Assembly (NCBI GenBank): GCA_002772535.1
Contig: PFDP01000015.1
Location: 1-64,000, forward strand
Reading direction: 5' to 3'
DNA from: Candidatus Peregrinibacteria bacterium CG10_big_fil_rev_8_21_14_0_10_36_19
GTDB taxonomy: Bacteria > Patescibacteriota > Gracilibacteria > UBA1369 > LOWO2-01-FULL-3
DNA: 64,000 bases
Shown here: piece after piece, positions 1-12,500 of the stretch
Position numbering within the stretch: the stretch's first letter is position 1
Layout of the letters: each line of letters opens with the position of its first letter
Program-made: the position numbers and the translations under genes
Notes under the pieces: model-generated
Database searches by the model: none
The model's input: the letters and a program-made list of their open reading frames with translations, nothing else
Told to the model about the DNA's origin: nothing

Positions 1-1
1 G

Positions 2-2326
<2,325 letters not shown>

Positions 2327-2372
2327 TTTTTAAGTTTTTTTAATCTTTAGGGGGTATTTTTGTGATGCATAA

Positions 2373-2401
2373 TTGACAATAATAGCGCGTCGCGATAACA
2401 T
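2373..2401 (+). promoter_or_regulatory. Promoter and palindromic operator of higBA
   Basis: TTGACA (2373-2378) and TAACAT (2396-2401) are separated by 17 bp. The spacer holds the near-palindrome TAGCGCGTCGCGATA (2383-2397), a CGCG-T-CGCG core with TA ends and one symmetric mismatch. It is a plausible binding site for the HigA antitoxin in autoregulation. The -10 box abuts ATG 2402, so transcription would start just inside the annotated reading frame unless another -10 is used. Confidence 0.55.
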
Positions 2402-2677
2402 ATGATTGAAAGTTTTTCATGTAAAGAAACTAGGAAAGTATTTGATGGCAAATTTTCTAGAAAGTTTCCAAAAGATATACAGATTCGGGCTAATGAAAGG
2501 TTGTGGCAAATAGAGTCTATATGTGATGTTAGAAATTTAATTTTATTACCTGGTGCAAGATTTAAAAAGCTAAAATCTAAGGACATCTACAGCATGAGAA
2601 TAAATGATCAGTGGAGAATATGTTTTAGAATTAAGATGAGTAAAGCCATTGAGGTAAAAATAACAGACTATCATTAA
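2402..2677 (+). CDS. higB: HigB-family toxin (type II, RelE fold)
   Basis: A 91-residue protein of the plasmid maintenance system killer (HigB) family, RelE-superfamily ribonucleases that cleave mRNA at the ribosome. It shows the typical order: N-terminal FSCKETRKVFDG, a middle RANERLWQIESICDVRNLILLPGARFKKLK, then YSMRINDQWRICFRI and the terminal VKITDYH, where family members have a conserved final His. Its stop codon overlaps the ATG of the XRE-family gene downstream (TAATG), the usual toxin-first HigBA arrangement. The nearby palindrome at 2383-2397 supports autoregulation. If transcription starts inside the frame, a slightly later start codon would be needed, but none is obvious. Confidence 0.88.
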   Translation: MIESFSCKETRKVFDGKFSRKFPKDIQIRANERLWQIESICDVRNLILLPGARFKKLKSKDIYSMRINDQWRICFRIKMSKAIEVKITDYH

Positions 2678-2994
2678 TGAAAAGAATACCACCAACACAT
2701 CCTGGAAAAACCTTATTAGAAGACTTTTTAAAGCCTCTAAAAATATCTCAATATAGATTAGCTCATTCTATAGGTGTTACTCCTATGAGAATTAGTGAAA
2801 TAGTAAGAGGCGTTCGTTCAGTTAGTCCTGATACAGCTTTGCGTTTTCAAAAATTTTTCGGTTTAGAGGCTGAGTTTTGGCTAAAATTACAATCTCACTA
2901 TGATTTAGAAATAGCAAAAAAGATTATTGCTCATGATCTAAAATACAAAGTAAAAGTATTAAAAAAACTAGAAAAAACTACGAAAGATACTTAG
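2677..2994 (+). CDS. higA: HigA-family antitoxin (XRE helix-turn-helix)
   Basis: A 105-residue antitoxin and repressor. It opens with RIPPTHPGKTLLEDFLKPL, the family's N-terminal signature, followed by an XRE helix-turn-helix (SQYRLAHSIGVTPMRISEIVRG, about residues 24-45) and the VSPDTALRFQKFFGLEAEFWLKLQ segment typical of HigA/VapI. It overlaps higB by one base (TAATG), so translation is coupled. The 3' end overlaps the convergent glycosyltransferase gene by 17 nt, with no terminator between them. It is expected to neutralise HigB and bind the palindrome upstream of higB. Confidence 0.9.
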   Translation: MKRIPPTHPGKTLLEDFLKPLKISQYRLAHSIGVTPMRISEIVRGVRSVSPDTALRFQKFFGLEAEFWLKLQSHYDLEIAKKIIAHDLKYKVKVLKKLEKTTKDT

Positions 2995-4027
2995 ACTTCC
3001 CTACAAACCATTTTTGCATATCTTTGGCTGTAGCTTTCTTTTTTTCCATGATGATTTTTCTCTTCTTAAGCATTTTTGGAGCTTGTTTTAGGTAAGCAAT
3101 ATAGGCTTTCCAAAGGTGAGGTTCACGGAAAGTCAGATAAAATGGAGTGAGTAATTTTGTAGCTAAAATATGTGGTAAGTTACGGAAAAAATTACCTGGA
3201 AGTTCATTTTTAAGCTGCATTAAAAGTTGATTTTTGAAAGAATAGAACTTTTGAAATTCGCTTAGTCTGTTGCGGTTAAATAGAATTTCCCATTTAGTAA
3301 AACGACGGTGAATACCGGTTCCCCTACCATGGAAAGCTACTGCCTTTGGATAGTAAAGACATTTGTATCCAAAAAGCTGAAAACGCCAAGATAAATCTAC
3401 ATCTTCCTTGTACATGAAAAAATCATCGTCTAGATATTCGTCCTCAATTTTTACCGCTTCTAAGGCTTCGCGTCTATACATTGGGCAAGCTCCGGAAACA
3501 CCAAAAATTTCGCACTCTTTGTCAAATTGTCCATGATCCTCTAGTCCTTGTCCGTCATCAGCTATACGACGATTTTTGTAAGCAATAAGCCCTACAGTAT
3601 CAATAATTTTTGTTGGTTCTTTTTTCTCAAAATCATATTTATAAACTTTTCCAGTAATGGCAGCTATCTCGGGATCTTTTTCCATTCTGTGCACAACTTT
3701 TTCAAAATATGTTGGAGAATAAATAATATCTGGGTTTGTAATCACTACGTAATCGGCTGGATTTTTGTGTTCAATAGCTAATTTCATACCTTGATTAGCC
3801 GCGCCAGAATATCCGGAATTATGCTCGTTCCCTATTATTTTTAGATTTTTGTGATGTCCATATTTCTCTTTTACAAGCTCAATTCCAACATCTGAAGGTG
3901 AATCGTTATCAATGAAAAAAACCTCTATATTTTGGTAGGTCTGTTTGAAGATTGAATCTAAACAGGTCTGGAGGAATTGCGGAGTGTTGTAATGGATTAT
4001 TACGATTGCAATTTTTGGCTTTTTCAT
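2978..4027 (-). CDS. Family 2 glycosyltransferase (rhamnosyltransferase-like)
   Basis: A 349-residue GT2 enzyme. The GT-A core runs from residue 5: [46 protein letters not shown], and a DxD-like [14 protein letters not shown]. The acceptor-side segment holds [11 protein letters not shown] and [28 protein letters not shown], typical of RfbF/WbbL-like rhamnosyltransferases. The C-terminal 100 residues are basic with hydrophobic stretches and probably contact the membrane. The likely role is transfer of a sugar onto a lipid-linked or surface glycan; donor and acceptor cannot be told. It is divergent from metK with only 45 bp between the start codons, and convergent and overlapping with higA. Confidence 0.88.
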   Translation of the reverse strand: MKKPKIAIVIIHYNTPQFLQTCLDSIFKQTYQNIEVFFIDNDSPSDVGIELVKEKYGHHKNLKIIGNEHNSGYSGAANQGMKLAIEHKNPADYVVITNPDIIYSPTYFEKVVHRMEKDPEIAAITGKVYKYDFEKKEPTKIIDTVGLIAYKNRRIADDGQGLEDHGQFDKECEIFGVSGACPMYRREALEAVKIEDEYLDDDFFMYKEDVDLSWRFQLFGYKCLYYPKAVAFHGRGTGIHRRFTKWEILFNRNRLSEFQKFYSFKNQLLMQLKNELPGNFFRNLPHILATKLLTPFYLTFREPHLWKAYIAYLKQAPKMLKKRKIIMEKKKATAKDMQKWFVGKSKYLS

Positions 4028-4072
4028 ATACTATTTTGGCAATTTGAAGGCATTTTAGCACTAAAAAAATAT

Positions 4073-5203
4073 ATGTCCAGATATCTTTTCACATCGGAGT
4101 CCGTTACAGAGGGGCACCCAGACAAAATTGCAGACCAAATTTCCGATGCGATTCTTGATGATATTTTATCTCAAGACCCTGAAAGTAGAGTGGCCTGCGA
4201 AACTATGGTTTCTACCGGAATGGTAATGGTGGCTGGTGAAATTAGAACTTCTGCGTATTGTGATATCCCTGGAGTTGTTCGTCGTACAATTGAAGAGATT
4301 GGTTACACAGATGCAAATTATGGATTTGATTATAAGGCTTGCAGCGTAATTACCGCAATTGATGAACAAAGCCCAGACATTGCAATGGGTGTAGATACAG
4401 GTGGGGCTGGAGATCAAGGAATGATGTTTGGACTAGCCTGCAACGAAACCGAAGAACTTATGCCTTTGCCTATTTCTTTGGCACACAAACTAACTGCAAG
4501 ACTTTCAAAAGTACGAAAAGATGGAACTTTGGAATATTTAAGACCAGACGGAAAAGCGCAAGTTACTGTGGAATATGTAGATGAAAAACCTGTACGAGTT
4601 CATACCGTTGTTGTTTCGGCACAGCACGATCCAGAAGCAACTCAAGAACAAATTAAAGAAGATATTATCCGTGAAGTTGTAAAACCTATTTGCGGAAATT
4701 GGATAGACGAAAACACTATATACCACGTAAACCCAACTGGAAGATTTATCATTGGTGGACCTCCTGGAGATTGCGGTCTCACCGGTAGAAAAATAATTGT
4801 AGATACATATGGTGGCTCCGGTGGACACGGCGGTGGATGTTTTTCCGGTAAAGACCCTTCAAAAGTTGATCGCAGTGGTGCCTACATGATGCGTTACATT
4901 GCAAAAAATGTTGTAGCAACCGGTTTAGCTACACGCTGTGAATTACAAGTAGCCTATGCCATTGGTGTTGCAGAGCCGGTTTCTGTTTATGTAAATACCT
5001 TTGGAGACTGTGACGATGAAAAACTTGCTCAAGTGATTCGTGAAGAATTTGATCTCACGCCTGCTGGAATAATATCAACCCTCGGTTTAAAACGCCCTAT
5101 TTACAAAAATACGGCCGCTTACGGACACTTTGGACGCAATGACGCCGAATTCCCTTGGGAACGCACAGACCGCGCTGAGAGCTTAAAAAAGAGGCTAATT
5201 TAA
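4073..5203 (+). CDS. metK: S-adenosylmethionine synthetase
   Basis: Makes S-adenosylmethionine from methionine and ATP. The 376-residue product starts [20 protein letters not shown], the invariant MetK N-terminus with the ATP-binding GHPDK. It continues with [35 protein letters not shown] and the loop [19 protein letters not shown], where most bacteria have GAHGGGAFSGKDPTKVDRS. ATG 4073 is chosen because the frame upstream has no family similarity and overlaps the divergent glycosyltransferase. A hairpin with a T-run follows at 5206-5253, so the gene is probably a single transcription unit. Confidence 0.97.
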   Translation: MSRYLFTSESVTEGHPDKIADQISDAILDDILSQDPESRVACETMVSTGMVMVAGEIRTSAYCDIPGVVRRTIEEIGYTDANYGFDYKACSVITAIDEQSPDIAMGVDTGGAGDQGMMFGLACNETEELMPLPISLAHKLTARLSKVRKDGTLEYLRPDGKAQVTVEYVDEKPVRVHTVVVSAQHDPEATQEQIKEDIIREVVKPICGNWIDENTIYHVNPTGRFIIGGPPGDCGLTGRKIIVDTYGGSGGHGGGCFSGKDPSKVDRSGAYMMRYIAKNVVATGLATRCELQVAYAIGVAEPVSVYVNTFGDCDDEKLAQVIREEFDLTPAGIISTLGLKRPIYKNTAAYGHFGRNDAEFPWERTDRAESLKKRLI

Positions 5204-5205
5204 AA

Positions 5206-5253
5206 GGCCCCGCTTGGAGATCTTTGGTTTAGTTAGGGCAGCGGAGCCTTTTT
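5206..5253 (+). terminator. Rho-independent terminator after metK
   Basis: GGCCCCGCT (5206-5214) pairs with AGCGGAGCC (5240-5248) with one C-A mismatch, followed by TTTTT. It starts 2 nt after the metK stop codon. The loop is long (25 nt). Confidence 0.55.
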
Positions 5254-5435
5254 CGCCGACTACTGTGTGTGAAGGGTAGACAATAATTTAGATTCTACAC
5301 TTCTCCTTCACTTAGTAATCTTTATGCATTTGTAAGTTAGCACCTGTTTCTAAACTTTTTCTGAAAGTTTTGTGAACTTTTTTTAAAGTTTTTTTAAAAA
5401 GTTTATTATATGGCAGGCTTGGGGATGGGAATAAA

Positions 5436-5483
5436 AAAAGCCCCGCCATCTACTCGCCTGAGGCGGGTAAAGGTGGGGCTTTT
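5436..5483. terminator. Bidirectional terminator between metK and the SLH gene
   Basis: GCCCCGCC (5440-5447) pairs with GGTGGGGC (5472-5479). It is flanked by an A-run on the left and TTTT on the right, so it can stop transcripts from both converging genes. An inner hairpin CGCC-TGA-GGCG (5455-5465) sits in the loop. The gap 5204-5508 holds only this and the preceding terminator plus AT-rich sequence; I see no gene. Confidence 0.75.
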
Positions 5484-5508
5484 GAATGTTTAATTGAAGG
5501 AGAGAGTT

Positions 5509-8154
5509 TTAAAGTGTGTCTCCAAATACTCTATCAAGGATTACAACCACTTCAGCACGGTTGATGCTACTTGAAGGTCTGAAACATGTTCCAGTTCCTG
5601 AAGTACAAGCAGATCCTTTAACGTATCCAGCTTGTTCAGCTAGAAGAACTACGTTGTAGTACCATTGTGATTTAGCTACATCGGCGAAAGCTGATGTACC
5701 CGCTGCGTCACCCATAGTTTTTCCTGTGTAGTAGTAGTAAGCCTCCATTACCATTTGAATAAATTCTGCACGGTTCATTTGACCTGCTGGGTTGTAGTTA
5801 GCTTTAGATGCATTTAGTATTCCTAGTCCTTTTAGACCATTCACATATCCTGCATACCAAGCTGATGTTGCAACGTCTCCGTAAGGTTTAGCGCTTGGAG
5901 CTGTAGGTTCAGCTAATCCAATTGCTCTGTGAACGAAAGCTGCAGCCTCAGCACGGTTTAGGTTACCAGCTGGATTGAATGATCCATCTTCGTTACCTTT
6001 TACGATTCCTTTTGCAGCCAGCTTAACTACAGCAGCTGTAGCCCAGTGATCTGCAGGAAGGTCTGAGAAAGAAGATGTAGTAGTAGTAGTAGTTGTTGTT
6101 GTATCTGTAGTTGTTGTTGTATCTGTAGTTGTTGTTGTTGTGTCTGTAGTAGTTGTCACAACTGGATCTGCATTTGCAGTAATAGTTAATGTCACAGATG
6201 AGCTCATTGCGCTTAGATTTCCAGCTGCATCTTTTGATCTAACAGCATATGTTATTTTTTGACCAGCCTTAACAGTGGCATCTGTATATGTTTTTTTACC
6301 TTTAGCAACAGAAGCAAATGCATCTCCACTAATAGGAACTGGACTTATCCCTTTCAAGATTTGAATAGTGCTCAAATCTGTATCTGATGGGTCATTCCAT
6401 GTTAGAACCACTTGCCCATTAGCATTAACACTAGCGGCTAATCCAGTAGGTACTGCAGGAGGAGTTTTATCTTTACTTTGAGATGATGTTGCAACCAATA
6501 TTTCAATAGTTGTTGCAGAATCCTCATCTGTTGCAGATGAACCAAAGTTACCAACACCAGCTGCCTCTATTTCAATAGCATCCGCATCACTAGTTGCAGA
6601 GAATTCGTATAATGTTAAACCTGAAATTGAGAACGCTTCACTAGCAACGAAATCACTTGCAACAGGAATTACTAGAGTTTTACAATCAAGACCTGATTCT
6701 GTACATGCTGTAGTTCCATCTATAGCTTTGTACGAAGGTGTGATAGTACATGAACCTCCTGATTCTGCACACCCTGTAATTCTACCATCCGCCAATGGAG
6801 TACCCGTACTATCTGTTAATGTAATTGATGTATCAGTTGGATCAAAAAGTAAATTTAGTGTAGATGGAATCTTCAAAATAAGATTATTAAGAGCACTGAT
6901 ACCAGGAGCAGTGGCACTTTCAGTAATTGTAAAAGTAGACTCTAGAGGTTGTCTATTCATTCCTGTGTAAAATGTTTGACTTAAGCTTCCTGCCACAGTA
7001 GGAGCACCTATTGTAACATTTGCACCTGTAGCATCAGTATGTGTCCCATTGTAATCTGAAGAAACTTCTAATTGAATAGATGCCGCAGCAGCCACAGTTC
7101 CAACTTGAACAGTAAAAGCTGTAAAGGTAACAGATTCAGTACCTTGATCAGTATTAGCATTTACTGGGATGATCATAACTTTACAATCACCGGCAGCAGT
7201 TGTACAAGCCGTTGAACCATCAGATTGTTTAAAAGTAACACCTGTAAGTGCATTTGCACTTCCAGTAGCTGCATTAAAGTGATCAAGACAAGGAGTCGTT
7301 CCAGCAACGTCTGTACATGTAATGCTTGTATCTTCTGCTACAAAAGAAAGACCAACACCTGTAGCACCCGGAAGAACTATATGTACATCTGATGTAGTAT
7401 TTAAAACAGCAGTAGAACCGTCCTCTGCGATTGTAATACCACTAGTTATTATTTTATCAGCCTGATTTACAGCATATATATGATTTGCTGCTGTTGCAGT
7501 GATTGTTGGAGCACCAACATTTAAGCTTGAACCAACAACTAATGCTTGAGTGTTACAAGCTAAATTACCACCAACACCACAATCTGAAGCGATAGTAGCA
7601 TTACCAGCAACACCTAACCCTAACCCTTGTGCAGAAAAAGCTGTATCGTGATTTATTGTAATAATCTCACCAGAGTCTACAGAAAATTGATCCCCTGCTG
7701 CAAAATTAACACCTATAGGTATAATCATTACCTTACAATCACTAGTACAAGCTGTTGTACCATCAGACTGAGCATAAGTTACAGTCACAGTACAAGGACT
7801 AGCTCCGCATGCAGCACCACCTTCACTAACTTCAATTTTTGCGAAGGCTGTACTAGTAATACTTATACTAGTATTAGTATTATCAAAGAACATGTTTGTG
7901 GCAGCATCTGGAATGATTAAACGAGCATTATTTGCCGCTGTTATCGTTGGAGTGGTATCATCATCTGTTACTGCAACTGCAGTACCAGTCCAGGTATAAG
8001 ATGCATCATTAATAGCTGGAGTAACTTTCAATGTTCCAACAGTATCAATTGATTTATTAGCCGCAAAGGCAGTAGTAGTAAGCATGGACAATGCCCCTAC
8101 TACAACACTCAAGAGCAAAAATTGCCTTGAAATATTTTTTATGAATTTCTTCAT
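5509..8154 (-). CDS. Secreted SLH-domain surface protein with Cys-paired repeats and Fn3
   Basis: An 881-residue exported protein. ATG 8154 gives a signal peptide (MKKFIKNISR, a hydrophobic core, then TTTAFA). Three tandem domains of about 160-190 residues follow, each with a DGTTACT...DCK(V/T)(M/L)(I/V)IP motif whose two cysteines are likely disulfide-bonded outside the cell. Next comes a fibronectin type III domain (starting PPAVPTGLAASVNANG), a threonine-rich linker, and three SLH domains at about residues 695-881 (FSDLPADHWATAAVVKLAAKGIV...), which bind secondary cell-wall polymer in other bacteria. It faces metK across a bidirectional terminator and lies downstream of a lipoprotein on the same strand. 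The role, structural or adhesive, is not determinable. Confidence 0.85.
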   Translation of the reverse strand: MKKFIKNISRQFLLLSVVVGALSMLTTTAFAANKSIDTVGTLKVTPAINDASYTWTGTAVAVTDDDTTPTITAANNARLIIPDAATNMFFDNTNTSISITSTAFAKIEVSEGGAACGASPCTVTVTYAQSDGTTACTSDCKVMIIPIGVNFAAGDQFSVDSGEIITINHDTAFSAQGLGLGVAGNATIASDCGVGGNLACNTQALVVGSSLNVGAPTITATAANHIYAVNQADKIITSGITIAEDGSTAVLNTTSDVHIVLPGATGVGLSFVAEDTSITCTDVAGTTPCLDHFNAATGSANALTGVTFKQSDGSTACTTAAGDCKVMIIPVNANTDQGTESVTFTAFTVQVGTVAAAASIQLEVSSDYNGTHTDATGANVTIGAPTVAGSLSQTFYTGMNRQPLESTFTITESATAPGISALNNLILKIPSTLNLLFDPTDTSITLTDSTGTPLADGRITGCAESGGSCTITPSYKAIDGTTACTESGLDCKTLVIPVASDFVASEAFSISGLTLYEFSATSDADAIEIEAAGVGNFGSSATDEDSATTIEILVATSSQSKDKTPPAVPTGLAASVNANGQVVLTWNDPSDTDLSTIQILKGISPVPISGDAFASVAKGKKTYTDATVKAGQKITYAVRSKDAAGNLSAMSSSVTLTITANADPVVTTTTDTTTTTTDTTTTTDTTTTTTTTTSSFSDLPADHWATAAVVKLAAKGIVKGNEDGSFNPAGNLNRAEAAAFVHRAIGLAEPTAPSAKPYGDVATSAWYAGYVNGLKGLGILNASKANYNPAGQMNRAEFIQMVMEAYYYYTGKTMGDAAGTSAFADVAKSQWYYNVVLLAEQAGYVKGSACTSGTGTCFRPSSSINRAEVVVILDRVFGDTL

Positions 8155-8293
8155 GTATTTATGATTAAGAAATAGGATTTGAGATATGAATATCGTATCC
8201 AAGTATAGCAATTTACTATTTTAGATACAAACGAAACAGGTTTGATTAATCATGTTTTGTCTAGACTTATCAAAATATTGTTTTATCGTTAGT

Positions 8294-9454
8294 TTAATCT
8301 TTAATTGAAGCCAAAACAATGTCTCCCGATCCATGTTCCCCAAGAAAATAAACATTACCATTTGTATCTTCATAATATTTACTTATCTGTATGTAACCTT
8401 TTGTGGATTCTTGGTTAGGAACAAACCTGTCATTAAAGTACATCAACCAAGTACCTGCGCGCTTTTTTGCGTGTAATAGATCATTTGAATTTGTAACATA
8501 TGTGTATTGTAAATCTAAATCTTCGAAAATATCTTTCCCTTTTTTCATACTATAAATGAAATCTTTAGAATCCTCTTTTACATTACGTCCTGTGAGATAA
8601 ATATTTTTACCTTCTCCTAAAACATTATAGACTTCATTTTTTTCAAACATCCTTCTATCATTTTTTTGAATATACCACATTTTGGCTGGTGCATATCCGG
8701 CAAATATAACCTTTTTGTTTGTTTCGAATGCTAAATTTGTAAACTCTGTAAAATCATCTTTAAGGGATATTTCTTTTTCGTTAATATGCAAAATTATTTG
8801 ATTTACCAAGCTTTTGGTAATGTAAGCTATGTCATTATCTTTACTATATGATATAGAACTAACAAATGAATATGGCCCGACTGATTGATTGCTGTATCTT
8901 GCATACCAATCTCCTTCTTCGGATTTGTATGTAAATGCTAAATCACCACTTGGTCCAAAGGAAATATTATCTATAATTTTTGCCTTAAATATTTGATTTC
9001 CTTCTACATCTAATAGAGATTCTGAATTATTTGCGTGAAATTTGATAAACACCTGATCTTTAGGACTTAAATATAAACCGTTAAAACTTCCTCTGATTAC
9101 TTCCTTGTCATTTTTTATCAAACTTATAACACTTTCTTCGTTTGTTCCTAGATAATAAACATCTCCATTTGAATCAATGGTTACATTTGAAATTTCTTTA
9201 AATGAACTTGAATCTGTAACTTTATCGTTTTGAATAATTTTAAGAAACTGATCTTTTTCGTCGTTAAAATATTGGATTGCTATTGTTTGTTTTGCTCCTA
9301 AATTTAATCCAATTATGTGATTGTATAGATTTGTATTATCTTCACTTTTTATAACTACCTCTTCACTAATTTGTGGATTAGAAAAAGGATTACAAGCTGA
9401 AAATATTATTGATGAGATGATTAAAGTTACTGCTAGGAATTTTTGATACTTCAT
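8294..9454 (-). CDS. Lipoprotein of unknown function, propeller-like repeats
   Basis: A 386-residue protein with a lipoprotein signal peptide: basic MKYQK, a hydrophobic stretch, and a lipobox ending FSAC (Cys21). The mature part shows recurring short motifs such as NGDVYYLGTNEES, KNIYLTGRN and NGNVYFLGEHGSGDIV, roughly 40-60 residues apart, which suggest a beta-propeller. I do not recognise a family. It sits between two SLH-protein genes on the same strand. A -10-like TATACA lies about 16 nt upstream of the ATG, so it probably has its own promoter. It is likely anchored to the outer face of the cytoplasmic membrane and may serve the S-layer. Confidence 0.6.
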   Translation of the reverse strand: MKYQKFLAVTLIISSIIFSACNPFSNPQISEEVVIKSEDNTNLYNHIIGLNLGAKQTIAIQYFNDEKDQFLKIIQNDKVTDSSSFKEISNVTIDSNGDVYYLGTNEESVISLIKNDKEVIRGSFNGLYLSPKDQVFIKFHANNSESLLDVEGNQIFKAKIIDNISFGPSGDLAFTYKSEEGDWYARYSNQSVGPYSFVSSISYSKDNDIAYITKSLVNQIILHINEKEISLKDDFTEFTNLAFETNKKVIFAGYAPAKMWYIQKNDRRMFEKNEVYNVLGEGKNIYLTGRNVKEDSKDFIYSMKKGKDIFEDLDLQYTYVTNSNDLLHAKKRAGTWLMYFNDRFVPNQESTKGYIQISKYYEDTNGNVYFLGEHGSGDIVLASIKD

Positions 9455-9527
9455 AAAGTTCTTTTTAGTTTGTATAGAGCTTGCACATTATCCTAACCTT
9501 TTACTATTTTTTCAAGCCATAAATCAC

Positions 9528-9561
9528 AAAAGCCCCCCTGCCGCTAAGGCAGGGGGGCTTT
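9528..9561 (-). terminator. Terminator of the S-layer gene
   Basis: A perfect hairpin, GCCCCCCTGCC (9532-9542) pairing with GGCAGGGGGGC (9548-9558). A-rich sequence lies on the left (a T-run in the minus-strand transcript) and TTT on the right. It lies 38 nt past the stop codon of the 1444-residue protein gene. Confidence 0.85.
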
Positions 9562-9598
9562 AAAACTAAATATTATTTCTGCTAAGCAGAGCTAATGA

Positions 9599-12500
9599 TT
9601 AGTAAGTAAGTGTAGGACCATTTACAGGGTAACTATCACTTTGTGTTGTAGGAGCAGCAGCTGTAGGCTCGTTACCTGGAGATGCACCAGCAGCTGTGTA
9701 GTACCAACTTAGTGGTTGAGTAGCTTCCCAATCACCTGAAGTACCATTTAGTTTCAATACGAATGATTCACCACTAGCTTGACCAGAAGTCGCAGCAGTA
9801 TCGTACTTGAATTCAAATTCTTTAGAAGTGTTTGAACCAATTTCGATAGGTGAAGCAAATGTAATTGTAGTTCCAGTCGTACAATCAGACGCTGCTGTTG
9901 TATTTTCTAGAGTACCGTTAACGTATGTTCTAAATGTGTTGTCGTTTGCACCAGTGTTACTTGCGTAAGAACCTGTACATGTAACAGCAATAGAAGAAAC
10001 ATACATAGATCTAGGACCACTAGCTGTGATATCCCAGATAGCAACAGTTTGTTCAGAACCAGTAATTGTAGATGAGAAAGTCTTAGCTGAGTTAGTAATT
10101 ACAGGCTCTACATCGTGTAGAGTGTGTAATTTACCTTCTGCAGCTGGAGAGTAAACTTTTGAAAGTCTATCTGTAGCAGCAAGAGTTGCTCCTCCACCGA
10201 TAGAACCTGCAGCCCAAACATCTCCTTTTTCAACAGCAGTTTCTACAACAACGAATCCGTCTGTAGAACTTGCATCTTCGAACCAAAGAACATCACCAAC
10301 ATTGTAATCACAATCAGCTGTATCAGAAGCAAGTGTTCCGATAGCTTCAGTACATGTTGATTTTAGTTTACTAATAACATCTCCATTCGCAAGTGTTATA
10401 CCTGTGAAAACAGCACCTGCACCTGTGATAGTTGCACCTGCTGTTAGAGCAGCATCAGCCATGTAGAATCCATTAGTACCGTCAGCATCGTATAGGTAAG
10501 CAACATCACCAACAGCGAAATCTACATTTAGAACTCCGCTAGCAATGATACCTCCACCGTATGTATCAACTTCAACCATATTGTCACCAGTAGCAACAGT
10601 AACAGTAGTTGTTGATGATGCATCACCATTTAGAGCAACTTCTAAACTATCTGCATTACCTAGAGTATTTGCAGATACAGCAGTAGTCACAACTCCGAAT
10701 CCAGTATTAGCATCTGCATTATCGTCAATTACGAATAGTAGAGTACCAATTTCCCAAGCATTATTTGAACCTCCAGATGCAGGTGCAGTATAAACTTGAC
10801 GAGTTGGGAATCCAGAAGTTAGTAACTCACCAGCATCAGCACCAGTAGCACCAGCAGCATCACCATTGGCAGCAAGTAAGTTACTTGCAACACCAGTCAT
10901 ATCAGAACCAGCTGGAACTGTAGCATTAGCAACGTGGTAGTCACTGATAGCACCACTACTGAAGATAATATCTCCTAGAGAGTATGCTTTAGTACTTGAA
11001 ACAGCAGAAGCTACAACATTACCAGAAGCAGAAGCTCTTACATTTGAACCTGAATCAGACCCTGTAGCTTCGATACCAGCTAGGGCAACGAATACTTTTC
11101 TACCAGATAGAAGAGCACCTGAATCAGTAGTACCAGCTTCTACGTAGTAACTCTTTTGAGTATCTTTAGTAATTGTTTCTGTAAGACCAGAGAATTGTAC
11201 TAAATCATTGATAACTGATACTCCTGCTTTAACAACAGTACCGTCAGATCTCTTAAGAGTGAAGTTTTGTAGATCACCACCACCGTTTTCTGTTGTTACA
11301 GTAACTGTGTCAACAGTCATATCTTCGTTAGCAGCTTCTAATTTGAAATCAAGAAGTCTCTTTCCTGTTTCACCAGCATGTAGAATGCTAGCAGCAGCTT
11401 GAGATGGACTTGATACAGCTAATGTACCAGCTGCAGCTGAAGTAAGAGTTTGGAAAGTTACCGCAGCAGCAGGAGCTGTTCCAGAACTTCCACTAGATAC
11501 ACCAGTGAATGTAATGTCAGCAGTATTTGTACTTACAATATAAGTACCTGAACCAGCTGAACTAACATTACCCCAAACTTCTAGGCTAGCAGTAGAACCA
11601 GCATCGATTTGTAGGTTTCCAGAAACAGAGAAACTGTTATCTGTAGTAGCAGGTGTAGCAATTGTAGAACCTAATTGCTCACCATTACTCATTAGTTTTA
11701 GGTTAGTTAAACCTGTAACACTAGAAACATCAACTACCACTGTTTGTAAGCTAAGTTTTTCAGCAGCACCAGCTTGTAGATTGAATTGTGCAAGTTTTAC
11801 AGAACCACCTTTAACAAATGTTTGATCTGGGTAAGAAGTATCTTCTGAAACAGAAAGAGTCTTAGCCTCAGCAGTTAAAGTATTTGCAGCAACTTCAGTA
11901 GAAGCAGCTGTAGCAAATGTGTTTGAAGTTAGTTTCTTGTAGTAAACTTTACCAAATTCAGCTGTGAAAGTATCACCTGCAGTAATATCTTGTTTAACAT
12001 TTACAACTAGAGAAACTGTTTCATCCTTAGCAGGATCAACAGTAAAGTATGAACTTAGTGTGTAAACATCACATGTACCATCATCGTGAGATGTTACAGG
12101 AGTAGCACTGTAAACAGATTTACCACCTGAAAGAACTACTTTGATCGAACCTGTAAGGTCATCAAATGTACCACTAGTTGCACCAGCATTTTGTAGGTCG
12201 AAACAAATTTGTCTTACTTCCATTTTCTCACCAGAAGCATCTAATTTCCAAGTACCAAGAACTACGTCTTGAGCACCTTGTCCGAATTTACCAGATGGTG
12301 AAGTTGTAGATTTAGAAACTGTTAGAGCACCAGCGTTGATTTGAATTTTATTCATATCAGCGGCAGCTGTTTCAGTACCACTTGAACAAGCACTAGAATC
12401 TCCTAGAGGGAATGTACATTCTTGACTACCTCCAGCTGTTGGTAATACAGAAACACTTGTTTCAGCACCTGAAGCTAGTATGTCGTAGTCATTTTGAATG

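Noticed and set aside
6070..6160. Thr-codon repeat tract as a phase-variable microsatellite
   Set aside because: It encodes the Thr-rich linker with mixed ACT/ACA codons; there is no pure repeat long enough to suggest slippage.
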